A stretch of 64,000 bases of DNA from Pseudomonas fluorescens (GCF_001307275.1 NZ_CP012831.1:4518501-4582500), one strand, 5' to 3'. Numbered from the stretch's first letter, positions 8,075-17,374 are shown. Notes: generated by a model not told the origin, from the sequence alone. Translations and numbers: made by a program.

Positions 8075-9619
8075 ATGCAAGCGCAAACAGCGACACGGCA
8101 ACACAACATCGGCGGCAGCTTGCGGTTCAACGGGATCGGCAAATCCTTTCCCGGCGTGCAGGCGCTGGCCAATATCAGTTTCGTCGCGCATCCGGGACAG
8201 GTGCATGCCTTGATGGGCGAGAACGGCGCGGGCAAGTCCACGTTGCTGAAGATCCTCGGTGGCGCCTACATCCCGAGCAGCGGCGACCTGCAGATCGGCG
8301 AACAGACGATGGCCTTCAAAGGCACCGCCGACAGCATCGCCAGCGGGGTGGCGGTGATTCACCAGGAGCTGCACCTGGTGCCGGAAATGACCGTCGCTGA
8401 AAACCTGTTTCTCGGCCATTTGCCGGCGCGTTTCGGCCTGGTCAACCGTGGCGTGCTGCGCCAGCAGGCGCTGACGCTGCTCAAAGGCCTGGCCGACGAA
8501 ATCGACCCGCAGGAAAAAGTCGGTCGCCTGTCCCTTGGCCAGCGCCAATTGGTGGAAATCGCCAAGGCCTTGTCCCGTGGCGCCCACGTCATTGCCTTCG
8601 ACGAACCCACCAGTAGCCTGTCGGCCCGGGAAATCGACCGTTTGATGGCGATCATCGCCCGCTTGCGAGACGAGGGCAAAGTGGTGCTGTACGTCAGCCA
8701 CCGCATGGAAGAAGTGTTCCGTATCTGTAACGCGGTGACGGTATTCAAGGACGGTCGTTATGTCCGGACCTTCGAAAACATGAGCGAGCTGACCCACGAT
8801 CAGTTGGTCACGTGCATGGTCGGTCGCGATATCCAGGACATCTATGATTACCGCCCTCGGGAGCGCGGCGATGTGGCACTGCAGGTGAAGAGCCTGCTGG
8901 GGCCGGGCTTGCGCGAACCGGTGAGTTTCCAGGTACACAAGGGTGAAATCCTTGGATTGTTCGGGTTGGTCGGTGCCGGTCGTACCGAGCTGTTTCGCTT
9001 GCTCAGTGGCCTGGAGCGCCAGAGCGAGGGGAGCCTCGTGCTGCACGGCAAGGAGTTGAAGCTGCGTTCGCCACGGGATGCCATTGCCGCCGGCGTGCTG
9101 CTGTGCCCGGAAGATCGCAAGAAGGAAGGCATCATCCCACTGGGCAGCGTGGGCGAGAACATCAACATCAGTGCCCGTCCGGCCCATTCCGCGCTCGGCT
9201 GCCTGCTGCGCGGCGACTGGGAGCGGGGCAATGCCGACAAGCAGATCAAGTCGCTGAAGGTGAAGACCCCGGCGGCCAGCCAGAAAATCATGTACCTGTC
9301 CGGCGGCAATCAGCAGAAGGCGATTCTCGGTCGTTGGCTGTCGATGCCGATGAAAGTCCTGCTGCTGGACGAACCGACCCGCGGCATCGATATCGGCGCC
9401 AAGGCGGAGATCTACCAGATTATCCACAACCTGGCGGCCGACGGCATCGCGGTGATTGTGGTGTCCAGCGACCTGATGGAAGTGATGGGCATTTCCGACC
9501 GAATCCTGGTGCTCTGCGAAGGGGCCATGCGCGGCGAGCTGTCGCGTGACCAGGCCAACGAATCCAACCTGCTGCAACTGGCGCTGCCGCGCCAACGCGT
9601 TGCCGACGCGGCGAACTGA
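8075..9619 (+). CDS. araG: AraG-type sugar ABC transporter ATPase
   Basis: 514 residues from ATG 8075 (GAGGTGG upstream; the in-frame ATG at 8036 lacks a ribosome site). Two fused ABC domains as in all CUT2 sugar importers. Domain 1: Walker A 'GENGAGKST' (48-56), signature 'LSLGQRQ', Walker B 'VIAFDEPTSSLS'. Domain 2: degenerate Walker A 'GLVGAGRTEL', signature 'LSGGNQQK', Walker B 'VLLLDEPTRGID'. It powers import with AraF and AraH. Second gene of araFGH; a 75-base gap follows araF. Confidence 0.95.
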   Translation: MQAQTATRQHNIGGSLRFNGIGKSFPGVQALANISFVAHPGQVHALMGENGAGKSTLLKILGGAYIPSSGDLQIGEQTMAFKGTADSIASGVAVIHQELHLVPEMTVAENLFLGHLPARFGLVNRGVLRQQALTLLKGLADEIDPQEKVGRLSLGQRQLVEIAKALSRGAHVIAFDEPTSSLSAREIDRLMAIIARLRDEGKVVLYVSHRMEEVFRICNAVTVFKDGRYVRTFENMSELTHDQLVTCMVGRDIQDIYDYRPRERGDVALQVKSLLGPGLREPVSFQVHKGEILGLFGLVGAGRTELFRLLSGLERQSEGSLVLHGKELKLRSPRDAIAAGVLLCPEDRKKEGIIPLGSVGENINISARPAHSALGCLLRGDWERGNADKQIKSLKVKTPAASQKIMYLSGGNQQKAILGRWLSMPMKVLLLDEPTRGIDIGAKAEIYQIIHNLAADGIAVIVVSSDLMEVMGISDRILVLCEGAMRGELSRDQANESNLLQLALPRQRVADAAN

Positions 9620-9629
9620 GAGGTAAATC

Positions 9630-10598
9630 ATGACCATTCAAAACAATGCACTGCCAACGGCACGCAAACCCCTGGACCTGCGCCGTTTCCTGGATGACTG
9701 GGTCATGCTGCTGGCGGCCATCGGTATCTTCGTGCTCTGCACCTTGATGATCGACAACTTCCTGTCGCCGTTGAACATGCGCGGCCTGGGCCTGGCGATT
9801 TCCACCACCGGCATCGCCGCGTGCACCATGTTGTATTGCCTGGCATCCGGGCACTTCGACTTGTCGGTCGGTTCGGTGATTGCCTGTGCCGGCGTGGTCG
9901 CAGCGGTGGTGATGCGCGACACCAACAGCGTGTTCCTCGGCGTCAGCGCGGCGCTGGCGATGGGGCTGATCGTCGGCCTGATCAACGGCATCGTCATCGC
10001 CAAGCTGCGGGTCAACGCCTTGATCACCACCCTGGCGACGATGCAGATCGTCCGTGGCCTGGCCTACATCTTTGCCAACGGCAAGGCGGTGGGTGTCTCG
10101 CAGGAATCGTTCTTCGTGTTCGGCAACGGCCAATTGTTCGGCGTGCCGGTGCCGATCCTGATCACCATCGCCTGCTTCCTGTTTTTCGGCTGGCTGCTGA
10201 ACTACACCACCTACGGGCGCAACACCATGGCCATCGGTGGCAACCAGGAAGCGGCGTTGTTGGCAGGGGTGAACGTCGATCGCACCAAGATCATCATCTT
10301 CGCCGTGCATGGCTTGATCGGCGCCTTGGCCGGGGTCATCCTGGCGTCGCGCATGACCTCGGGCCAGCCGATGATCGGCCAGGGCTTCGAATTGACGGTG
10401 ATCTCGGCCTGCGTGCTGGGTGGGGTGTCGTTGAGCGGTGGCATCGGCATGATTCGCCATGTCATTGCGGGTGTGCTGATTCTGGCGATCATCGAAAACG
10501 CGATGAACCTGAAGAACATCGACACCTTCTATCAATACGTCATCCGCGGCTCGATCCTGTTGCTGGCGGTGGTGATTGACCGGTTGAAGCAGCGCTGA
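9630..10598 (+). CDS. araH: AraH-type sugar ABC transporter permease
   Basis: 322-residue CUT2-family inner-membrane permease with about eight to ten hydrophobic segments and the family motifs 'GHFDLSVGSV' and 'LGGVSLSGGIG'. It starts ten bases after araG behind GAGAGG. It forms the membrane channel for the AraF-delivered sugar. Length agrees with E. coli AraH (about 328). Confidence 0.94.
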   Translation: MTIQNNALPTARKPLDLRRFLDDWVMLLAAIGIFVLCTLMIDNFLSPLNMRGLGLAISTTGIAACTMLYCLASGHFDLSVGSVIACAGVVAAVVMRDTNSVFLGVSAALAMGLIVGLINGIVIAKLRVNALITTLATMQIVRGLAYIFANGKAVGVSQESFFVFGNGQLFGVPVPILITIACFLFFGWLLNYTTYGRNTMAIGGNQEAALLAGVNVDRTKIIIFAVHGLIGALAGVILASRMTSGQPMIGQGFELTVISACVLGGVSLSGGIGMIRHVIAGVLILAIIENAMNLKNIDTFYQYVIRGSILLLAVVIDRLKQR

Positions 10599-10626
10599 AA
10601 ACAGAGATCACTGGCGATTGATCCAC

Positions 10627-10727
10627 CGCTATCGCGAGCAAGCTCGCTCCCACACTGGTTCTGCGTTGTGCCGAGGTTCTGAGCCCTGACACAAAAACCT
10701 GTGGGAGCGAGCTTGCTCGCGATGGCG
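10627..10727. repeat. REP inverted pair
   Basis: Two REP units ('CGCTATCGCGAGCAAGCTCG' at 10627 and 'GTGGGAGCGAGCTTGCTCGC' at 10701) face each other between araH and the convergent small basic gene. Confidence 0.9.
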
Positions 10728-10746
10728 TCCTCCCTGACGCCAACAA

Positions 10747-11127
10747 TCACCCCGCTTTGCGCAACGCTTCGACCAACTCCTGCTTGCGCATCTTCGACCG
10801 TCCGGGAATGTTTTTCGCCCGGGCCTCCTTCATCAGGCTGTCCACCGTCTGGGTCCCATGGGAGGCCTTGCTGCTGCGCGGGTGACCCTCGCGGGTCTTG
10901 GCGGCGCGGCGGGCCGATTCCTTGCGGTCGGTTTTCTTTTGCTCAGCCGGTTTAGTCTTTCCCGAGCCACCAGAGCGTTCGCCGCCACCGGACTGTTTGT
11001 TTACCGTCGCCCAGGCCCGTGCCTCGGCTTCGTTCTCCGATACACCTTTTTTCTCGTAGCTTTGCTCGATGTGCGCGGCTTTGCGCTTTTGCTCGCTGGT
11101 GTATTTGTCTTTGCTTCCACGAGGCAT
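10747..11127 (-). CDS. Small basic protein with C-terminal Rho-N/SAP-like domain
   Basis: 126 residues, very rich in Lys, Arg, Ser and Gly. The first 45 residues ('SKDKYTSEQKRKAAHIEQSY') are ChaB-like; a disordered basic linker follows; residues about 93-126 ('SLMKEARAKNIPGRSKMRK', 'ELVEALRKAG') form a Rho N-terminal/SAP-like helix-turn motif that often contacts nucleic acid. Homologues in Pseudomonas are commonly labelled plasmid stabilisation protein, a label without experimental support that I know of. A strong ribosome site (GAGGAGG) precedes the start. Confidence 0.82.
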   Translation of the reverse strand: MPRGSKDKYTSEQKRKAAHIEQSYEKKGVSENEAEARAWATVNKQSGGGERSGGSGKTKPAEQKKTDRKESARRAAKTREGHPRSSKASHGTQTVDSLMKEARAKNIPGRSKMRKQELVEALRKAG

Positions 11128-11163
11128 GGGATTTTCCTCCTCAAGTGTCCGGGCAGAAGCTGC

Positions 11164-11508
11164 TTACTGGCTGGCAGCGCCACCTTCGGAGCCCGAACCA
11201 CCGGTCGTGGTTTTCGAACCCACGCCGGTCTCGGCGTTGTCAGGGGCGGTGGAGTCAGGCGTATTCATGCCGCCCTGGCGTCCCATGTCATTACCCTGCA
11301 CGCGTGGATCGGTGCCGGTGGCAGGTGGCTGGCCATTGTTCAGGCCGCCGCCGGTGCCGTCGGTGTTCAGCTTGGGCAGGCCTTGCGTGGCTGGAGAATT
11401 GGGCGCCTGTACCGGGTCGGTGGGGCCGGTGCCGGAAGTGGACGCCGCGAAAGCCACCGAAGACAACAGCGTGGCGAGTGTGAATGCAGTCAGCCTTGAA
11501 GTGATCAT
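11164..11508 (-). CDS. Hypothetical secreted Gly/Thr/Pro-rich protein
   Basis: 114 residues starting at the ATG at 11506-11508, eight bases after GGAGG. A signal peptide is clear (residues 1-21, 'LATLLSSVAFA'). The mature chain is low-complexity, rich in Gly, Thr, Pro, Asn and Ser, without cysteine or recognisable domain, so likely disordered in the periplasm. It follows the same orientation as the basic protein gene at 10747 with a 36-base gap and may share a transcript. Confidence 0.75.
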   Translation of the reverse strand: MITSRLTAFTLATLLSSVAFAASTSGTGPTDPVQAPNSPATQGLPKLNTDGTGGGLNNGQPPATGTDPRVQGNDMGRQGGMNTPDSTAPDNAETGVGSKTTTGGSGSEGGAASQ

Positions 11509-11697
11509 GGTGTCGCCTCCATTTTTCAGAATGCTTACCCGATCTTGGGCCGTGGTGGTTTTGAGTTGGTGCCTCGGGCGCGACGAACGGCACTTGTGAA
11601 AGAAGCTCGCGTCGACGATCAAATAGTTGGATCGGTATGTGACGAGCGCCGCGCAGCGGCTTAGTATGGCGCTTTCAATTGGCTACAAGGCCTGTTC

Positions 11698-12180
11698 ATG
11701 TCGATCGAGATCCGTCCTGCGCAACCCAGCGATGCGCCTCAAATCCTTGCCTTCATCACCGAGTTGGCCGATTACGAAAAAGCCCGCCACGAAGTCATCG
11801 CCAGTGTGGCCGACATCGAGCGCAGCCTGTTCAGCGAAGGCGCGACCGCCCACGGGCTGATCTGCCTGCGTGATGGCGTGCCGATTGGTTTCGCGGTGTT
11901 TTTCTTCAGTTATTCCACTTGGCTGGGCAGTAACTGCTTGTACCTCGAAGACCTGTACATCACGCCTGAGCAGCGCGGTGGCGGGGCGGGCAAGACGCTG
12001 TTGCGCCACCTGGCGAAGATCGCCTGCGACAACGATTGCGGTCGCTTCGAATGGAGCGTGCTGGACTGGAACACGCCGGCCATCGAGTTCTACAAATCCC
12101 TCGGCGCGCAACCCCAGGAAGAGTGGGTGCGCTACCGAATGGACGGCAAGGTGCTAAGGGATTTCGCTAACGGCCACTGA
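11698..12180 (+). CDS. GNAT family N-acetyltransferase
   Basis: 160-residue GNAT enzyme. The acetyl-CoA pyrophosphate loop is 'ITPEQRGGGAGKTLL' (residues about 85-99); strand beta-4 is 'LYLEDLYI'; the C-terminal 'VLDWNTPAIEFYKSLGA' is characteristic of the spermidine/diamine acetyltransferase-like group. The overall pattern resembles the SSAT-like branch, but the acceptor amine cannot be read from sequence. Single gene, oriented toward the GST gene. Confidence 0.9.
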   Translation: MSIEIRPAQPSDAPQILAFITELADYEKARHEVIASVADIERSLFSEGATAHGLICLRDGVPIGFAVFFFSYSTWLGSNCLYLEDLYITPEQRGGGAGKTLLRHLAKIACDNDCGRFEWSVLDWNTPAIEFYKSLGAQPQEEWVRYRMDGKVLRDFANGH

Positions 12181-12185
12181 GCACT

Positions 12186-12818
12186 TCATGAGTGTGCGGC
12201 AGACGCGTACTCGGCAAACCCCGGTCGTTGCTCGAGGCGTTTGCAGTAGGCCGCCACGGCTGGATAGTCGGGACGCTCCATGGGCGCCTGGCGCCACCGG
12301 TGTACGGACAGGCCGATGAGCACGTCCGCGAGGGAAAACGCCGTACCGGCCACGTAGGCGCCGGTGCGGCTCAACTGCTGCTCCAGCAACCCCATCTTCT
12401 CGTTCCAGCCCTTGATGCCGGCGGCGATGCGCTGTGGGTCCTGGAAGTCCGGATTCTTGCGCACCAGGGCGTGGAAGGCGTAGCACCAGGACGGGTTGAG
12501 CTCCGTGGCTTGCCAATCCATCCACTGTTCGATTCGCGCCCGGGCGGCAGGCTCGACAGGTAGCAGATCGCTGGGCCCATGCTTGCCCACCAGGTAGCGG
12601 CATATGGTATTGGATTCCCAGAACACGCCGTTCTCATCAATGATCACCGGCACCTGGGCATTGGGATTCAAGGCCAGGAACGCCGGGTCCTGGGTCGAGG
12701 CGAAGCCGATGCCCCAATCTTCGCGCTCGTAGGCGATGTCCAGTTCCTGGCAGGTCCACAGCACTTTTCTGACGTTGATCGAAGACGTGCGGCCGAGGAT
12801 TTTCAGCAGTTGTCCCAT
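12186..12818 (-). CDS. Glutathione S-transferase family protein
   Basis: 210 residues from ATG 12818; upstream in-frame starts would add an unrelated 32-residue extension. N-terminal thioredoxin-like domain (1-80) has 'GRTSSINVRKVLW' where the catalytic Ser lies and 'VPVIIDENGVFWESNTI' with the cis-Pro and Glu-Ser glutathione contacts. The C-terminal helical domain (90-205) ends with 'SLADVLIG', the N-capping box. Cytosolic; substrate unknown. Its stop lies six bases from the end of the convergent GNAT gene. Confidence 0.92.
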   Translation of the reverse strand: MGQLLKILGRTSSINVRKVLWTCQELDIAYEREDWGIGFASTQDPAFLALNPNAQVPVIIDENGVFWESNTICRYLVGKHGPSDLLPVEPAARARIEQWMDWQATELNPSWCYAFHALVRKNPDFQDPQRIAAGIKGWNEKMGLLEQQLSRTGAYVAGTAFSLADVLIGLSVHRWRQAPMERPDYPAVAAYCKRLEQRPGFAEYASAAHS

Positions 12819-12908
12819 CACTTTTTCCCTAGTTGTTTGGCGTCCGGCCAGAAAACGTAGCAGGGTCTTGGACGGATGGCGATTGGCTTTGTAGGTGATG
12901 TATTTTTG

Positions 12909-12967
12909 TCCCAATATATGGGAGTGATATTTATATATTGAGATTTAGTTGATCCCAGGTTTATAGT
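12909..12967 (+). promoter_or_regulatory. Promoter and palindromic operator of dgoKAD
   Basis: Perfect palindrome TCCCAATATATGGGA (12909-12923), then -35 TTGAGA (12938-12943), an 18-base spacer, and -10 TATAGT (12962-12967). It duplicates the SDR promoter at 5768-5825, including distances and the downstream ACAGGTGAAG leader, indicating coordinate control of the dehydrogenase and the dgo genes. Confidence 0.72.
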
Positions 12968-13007
12968 CCGTCTCACTCACTGCCAAAAAACAAAACAGGT
13001 GAAGCGG

Positions 13008-13988
13008 ATGCAGGCGCAATTGATCGCGCTCGATTGGGGGACCACCTCATTACGGGCTTACAAACTCGCTGCCGGTGGCGAGGTGCTCGAGCAGCGTTCG
13101 CTGTCGTCGGGGATCATGCAGTTGCCGTCCGGGCCGCGAAACGTGGCCGGCCAGGTGTGCATCGACGGTTTCGAGTTGGCCTTCGACGAGGCCTGCGGCG
13201 ACTGGCTCGATGCCCAGCCAGGCTTGCCTGTCATTGCCTGTGGCATGGTCGGCAGTGCTCAGGGCTGGCGTGAAGCGCCGTACTGCGACACACCCGCCAA
13301 CGTCGCCAATCTCGGACATTCCCTACAAACCGTTCGCAGCCTTCGCGGTGTCGATGTGCACATCGTGCCAGGCGTGATTCAGCGTTCGCGCTTGCCCAAT
13401 GTCATGCGCGGCGAAGAAACCCAAGTGCTCGGTGCCTTGCACAGTCTGCCGGACGAAGCGGTGCTGATCGGCCTGCCCGGCAGCCATTCGAAATGGGTGG
13501 AAGTGGCCGATGGCCGCATCGTGCATTTCGATACCTTCATGACCGGCGAGATCTTCGCCGTGCTCAGTGACCACAGCATTCTCGGTCGCACCCAGCAACG
13601 GAGTGTGACCTTCGATGGCGTGGCCTTTGATCGCGGCGTGCAAGTGGCGTTGTCGGTGGACGGTCAGATCGGCCCGTTGTCCACCGTGTTCAGCGCCCGC
13701 AGCCTGGGCTTGACCGGCGAGTTGGGCGCCAGCGCCCAAGCGGACTACCTCTCGGGCCTGTTGATCGGCCATGAGCTGACAGCGCTGGCCCAGGTACAAC
13801 GCCGACGCCGCGACAGCCTGCACCTGCCGACGGTGGTGCTGATCGGCAACTCCCAACTCTGTGTCCGTTATCAACGGGCCCTCGACGCCTGCGGCTTCGC
13901 CCGGGTGGTCCTGGCCGAACAGGCCACCGAACGCGGTTTGTGGCAACTGGCCGTGGCGGCCGGGTTGCTCGATTCCACCGCCCCCTGA
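13008..13988 (+). CDS. dgoK: 2-dehydro-3-deoxygalactonokinase
   Basis: 326 residues from ATG 13008, with AGGTGA as ribosome site; the in-frame GTG at 12999 lies inside that site. The N-terminal 'ALDWGTTSLRAY' is the ASKHA phosphate-1 loop of the DgoK family; 'PGSHSKWV' is also characteristic. The enzyme phosphorylates 2-dehydro-3-deoxy-D-galactonate with ATP. First gene of the dgoK-dgoA-dgoD operon, 19 bases ahead of dgoA. Confidence 0.94.
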   Translation: MQAQLIALDWGTTSLRAYKLAAGGEVLEQRSLSSGIMQLPSGPRNVAGQVCIDGFELAFDEACGDWLDAQPGLPVIACGMVGSAQGWREAPYCDTPANVANLGHSLQTVRSLRGVDVHIVPGVIQRSRLPNVMRGEETQVLGALHSLPDEAVLIGLPGSHSKWVEVADGRIVHFDTFMTGEIFAVLSDHSILGRTQQRSVTFDGVAFDRGVQVALSVDGQIGPLSTVFSARSLGLTGELGASAQADYLSGLLIGHELTALAQVQRRRRDSLHLPTVVLIGNSQLCVRYQRALDACGFARVVLAEQATERGLWQLAVAAGLLDSTAP

Positions 13989-14007
13989 ACCTGACTGGAG
14001 GTCTGAC

Positions 14008-14628
14008 ATGCTCACACAAGCACTGGCGCACAACGGGTTGATCGCGATCCTGCGTGGCCTGCGTCCCGAAGAGGCGGCGGCCATCGGCGAAGTCCTGTAC
14101 AGCGCCGGATTTCGCGTCATCGAAGTACCGCTCAATTCCCCCGAACCGTACGAAAGTATTCGCATCCTGCGCAGTACCTTGCCCGCCGATTGCCTGATCG
14201 GTGCCGGCACCGTGCTGACGCCGGAACAGGTGGAACAGGTGAAAGCCGCCGGTGGCCAAGTGATCGTCATGCCCCACAGCGATCCGAAGGTGCTGCGTGC
14301 GGCGAAAGCGGCGGGCTTGTATTTGTCGCCAGGCGTCGCCACGCCCACCGAAGCCTTTGCCGCACTGGCCGAGGGCGCCCATGTGCTGAAGATGTTTCCC
14401 GCCGAGCAAATGGGCCCGGCGGTGGTCAAGGCCTGGCTCGCGGTGCTGCCGGCCGGGACCGTGCTGGTGCCGGTGGGTGGGATTACGCCGGACAACATGG
14501 CGGTGTTCGTCGAAGCCGGCGTCAAGGGTTTCGGCCTCGGTTCCGGATTGTTCAAGCCGGGCCTGACAGCGGATGAAGTGGCGGTGCGCGCCAAGGCCTA
14601 TGTGGCCGCATGGAATGCCTTGAACTGA
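14008..14628 (+). CDS. dgoA: 2-dehydro-3-deoxy-6-phosphogalactonate aldolase
   Basis: 206-residue class I aldolase of the KDPG/KDPGal family. 'IAILRGLRPEEA' carries the catalytic Glu region, 'VIEVPLNSPEPYESI' the substrate pocket, 'IGAGTVLT' a phosphate site, and 'VLKMFPAEQMGP' holds the Schiff-base Lys. 'LRGL' and 'LNSPEP' favour the galactonate (DgoA) branch over KDPG aldolase. It cleaves KDPGal to pyruvate and glyceraldehyde-3-phosphate. GGAGG lies ten bases before the ATG. Confidence 0.94.
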   Translation: MLTQALAHNGLIAILRGLRPEEAAAIGEVLYSAGFRVIEVPLNSPEPYESIRILRSTLPADCLIGAGTVLTPEQVEQVKAAGGQVIVMPHSDPKVLRAAKAAGLYLSPGVATPTEAFAALAEGAHVLKMFPAEQMGPAVVKAWLAVLPAGTVLVPVGGITPDNMAVFVEAGVKGFGLGSGLFKPGLTADEVAVRAKAYVAAWNALN

Positions 14629-14677
14629 AGACTTTTCCAGCGCCCCGTGCGCTGCATCTGACAAGAGAGACAACAAG

Positions 14678-15826
14678 ATGAAAATCACCAAGCTGACCAC
14701 GTTTATCGTTCCGCCGCGCTGGTGCTTCCTCAAGGTCGAGACCGACGAGGGCGTGACCGGTTGGGGCGAGCCTGTGGTCGAAGGCCGTGCCCACACGGTG
14801 GCGGCTGCCGTCGAGGAGTTGTCCGACTACCTGATCGGCAAAGACCCCCGCAACATCGAAGACATCTGGACCGTGCTCTATCGCGGCGGCTTCTACCGCG
14901 GCGGGGCCATTCACATGAGCGCCCTGGCGGGCATCGACCAGGCGTTGTGGGACATCAAGGGCAAGGCCCTGGGCGTGTCGGTCAGCGACCTGCTGGGCGG
15001 CCAGGTGCGGGACAAGATCCGTGTGTATTCGTGGATCGGCGGCGACCGGCCGGCGGACACCGCTCGCGCGGCGAAAGAGGCGGTGGCGCGGGGCTTCACC
15101 GCAGTGAAGATGAACGGCACCGAAGAGCTGCAGTTCCTCGACACCTTCGAGAAAGTCGACCTGGCCCTGGCCAACGTGGCGGCGGTGCGCGATGCGGTCG
15201 GGCCGAACGTCGGCATTGGCGTGGACTTCCACGGCCGCGTGCACAAGCCGATGGCCAAGGTGCTGATGAAGGAGCTCGACCCCTACAAACTGATGTTTAT
15301 CGAAGAGCCGGTGCTCAGCGAAAACTACGAAGCCCTCAAGGAACTGGCGCCGCTGACCAGCACGCCGATTGCCCTGGGCGAGCGGTTGTTTTCCCGCTGG
15401 GATTTCAAGCGCGTGCTCAGCGAGGGCTACGTGGACATCATCCAGCCGGACGCATCCCACGCCGGTGGCATCACCGAAACCCGCAAGATCGCCAACATGG
15501 CCGAGGCCTACGACGTGGCGCTGGCGCTGCACTGCCCGCTGGGCCCCATCGCCCTGGCGGCGTGCCTGCAACTGGATGCGGTCTGCTACAACGCGTTCAT
15601 CCAGGAGCAAAGCCTGGGCATCCACTACAACGAGAGCAACGACCTGCTGGACTACATCAAGGATCCGCAGGTGTTCGACTACGACAAGGGCTTCGTGAAG
15701 ATCCCCAATGGCCCGGGCCTGGGCATCGAGATCAACGAGGAATACGTCATCGAACGCGCGGCCATCGGCCACCGCTGGCGCAACCCGATCTGGCGCCATG
15801 CCGATGGCAGTTTTGCCGAGTGGTGA
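14678..15826 (+). CDS. dgoD: D-galactonate dehydratase
   Basis: 382-residue enolase-superfamily enzyme (mandelate racemase subgroup). Mg ligands are in 'GVDFHGRVHKPMA' (Asp), 'FIEEPVLSEN' (Glu) and 'ALGERLFSRWDF' (Glu); the catalytic base His is in 'HCPLGPIALAA'. 'YRGGFYRGGAI' is the specificity loop of galactonate dehydratases. It removes water from D-galactonate to give 2-dehydro-3-deoxygalactonate for DgoK. Third gene of the operon; a REP pair follows. Confidence 0.95.
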   Translation: MKITKLTTFIVPPRWCFLKVETDEGVTGWGEPVVEGRAHTVAAAVEELSDYLIGKDPRNIEDIWTVLYRGGFYRGGAIHMSALAGIDQALWDIKGKALGVSVSDLLGGQVRDKIRVYSWIGGDRPADTARAAKEAVARGFTAVKMNGTEELQFLDTFEKVDLALANVAAVRDAVGPNVGIGVDFHGRVHKPMAKVLMKELDPYKLMFIEEPVLSENYEALKELAPLTSTPIALGERLFSRWDFKRVLSEGYVDIIQPDASHAGGITETRKIANMAEAYDVALALHCPLGPIALAACLQLDAVCYNAFIQEQSLGIHYNESNDLLDYIKDPQVFDYDKGFVKIPNGPGLGIEINEEYVIERAAIGHRWRNPIWRHADGSFAEW

Positions 15827-15860
15827 GTCACGCCTGATCACCCTGTGCAAGCCATGGAAT

Positions 15861-15952
15861 CCTGTGGGAGCAAGGCTTGCCCGCGATGAACGATGACGCG
15901 GTCCGACTGGAAAACCCATCGCCTGTATCGCGGGCAAGCCTTGCTCCCACAG
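15861..15952. repeat. REP inverted pair
   Basis: 'GTGGGAGCAAGGCTTGCCCG' at 15863 and its complement 'CGGGCAAGCCTTGCTCCCAC' ending at 15950 form a long hairpin between dgoD and the MFS gene. This separates the two stretches without blocking the gene order. Confidence 0.9.
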
Positions 15953-16004
15953 GGGCTTGCTCCACCTTTGCCATATTCGACAAATATAAAAAGAGGCACC
16001 TCAC

Positions 16005-17315
16005 ATGCAAGCGCACACCCTGAGCGCGCAGGCGTCGTTGGTGACGCCCAGCCGCAAGCGTTTTTTCATCATGGTCCTGCTGTTCATCACCGTGGTGATC
16101 AATTACCTGGACCGCAGCAACCTCTCGATTGCCGCTCCCGCGCTGACCAGCGACCTGGGTATCGATCCAATCCATGTCGGGCTGATTTTCTCGGCGTTCG
16201 GCTGGACCTACGCCGCCATGCAGATTCCCGGTGGCTGGCTGGTGGACCGGGTGCCGCCGCGCATTCTCTATAGCGTGGCATTGCTGTTGTGGTCGGTGGC
16301 CACGGTGATGCTGGGGTTCGCCGCCAGCTTCATCGCCTTGTTCGTGCTGCGCATGGCGGTCGGAGCCCTGGAAGCACCGGCTTATCCGATCAACAGCCGT
16401 GTGGTGACCACCTGGTTTCCCGAGCGCGAGCGGGCCACGGCCATCGGTTTCTACACCTCCGGACAATTTGTCGGACTGGCCTTCCTGACGCCGGTATTGG
16501 CCTGGCTGCAACACGCCTTCGGCTGGCACATGGTGTTTGTCGCCACGGGCGCGGTGGGCATTCTCTGGGCGGTGATCTGGTACGCGGTGTATCGCGAGCC
16601 CCGGGATTTCAAAGGCGCCAATGCCGCTGAAATCGAGCTGATCCGCGAAGGCGGCGGGCTGGTGGATATCCAGGCCGATACCGCCAAGGTCAAGGCGAAA
16701 TTCAGTTGGTCCGACCTGGGCATCGTCCTGACGCAACGCAAGTTGTGGGGCATTTACCTGGGGCAGTTCTGCCTCAACTCCACGCTGTGGTTTTTCCTGA
16801 CGTGGTTCCCCACCTACCTGGTGAAGTATCGCGGCATGGACTTCATCAAGTCCGGCTTGCTGGCGTCGTTGCCGTTCCTCGCGGCGTTTGTCGGCGTGCT
16901 GTGCTCCGGGTTCTTCTCCGACTGGTTGATTCGTCGCGGCGCCACCGTGGGGTTCGCGCGCAAGCTGCCGATCATTGGCGGGTTGCTGATCTCGACCTCG
17001 ATCATCGGCGCCAACTTTGTCGAGTCGACGCCACTGGTGATCGCTTTCCTGGCCCTGGCGTTCTTCGGCAATGGCCTGGCGTCGATCACCTGGTCGCTGG
17101 TGTCGACCCTGGCGCCGGCACGACTGCTCGGGTTGACCGGTGGGGTGTTCAACTTCATCGGTAACCTGGCGGCCATCGCCACGCCGATCGTGATTGGCTT
17201 CCTCGCCAGCGGCGATTCGTTCGCCCCGGCCATTACCTATATCTCGGTCCTGGCATTGGCTGGCGCGCTGTCCTACATCCTGCTGGTCGGGAAGGTCGAG
17301 CGCATCGAGTTGTAG
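16005..17315 (+). CDS. MFS transporter of the sugar-acid (ACS) family, probable galactonate importer
   Basis: 436 residues with about twelve membrane segments. 'VVINYLDRSNLSIAAP' in helix 1 is the hallmark of the anion:cation symporter family (DgoT, GudP, ExuT). 'PERERATAIGFYTSGQ' follows helix 4. Family members import hexonates by proton symport. Position right after dgoKAD points to D-galactonate, but glucarate or related acids cannot be excluded. Start at the ATG behind AAGAGGC. Confidence 0.88.
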   Translation: MQAHTLSAQASLVTPSRKRFFIMVLLFITVVINYLDRSNLSIAAPALTSDLGIDPIHVGLIFSAFGWTYAAMQIPGGWLVDRVPPRILYSVALLLWSVATVMLGFAASFIALFVLRMAVGALEAPAYPINSRVVTTWFPERERATAIGFYTSGQFVGLAFLTPVLAWLQHAFGWHMVFVATGAVGILWAVIWYAVYREPRDFKGANAAEIELIREGGGLVDIQADTAKVKAKFSWSDLGIVLTQRKLWGIYLGQFCLNSTLWFFLTWFPTYLVKYRGMDFIKSGLLASLPFLAAFVGVLCSGFFSDWLIRRGATVGFARKLPIIGGLLISTSIIGANFVESTPLVIAFLALAFFGNGLASITWSLVSTLAPARLLGLTGGVFNFIGNLAAIATPIVIGFLASGDSFAPAITYISVLALAGALSYILLVGKVERIEL

Positions 17316-17374
17316 TCCGACGGGGCGGGCGACCATAATGCCGCCCGTTCCCCGCTCACTGTTGAAGGCCGGCT

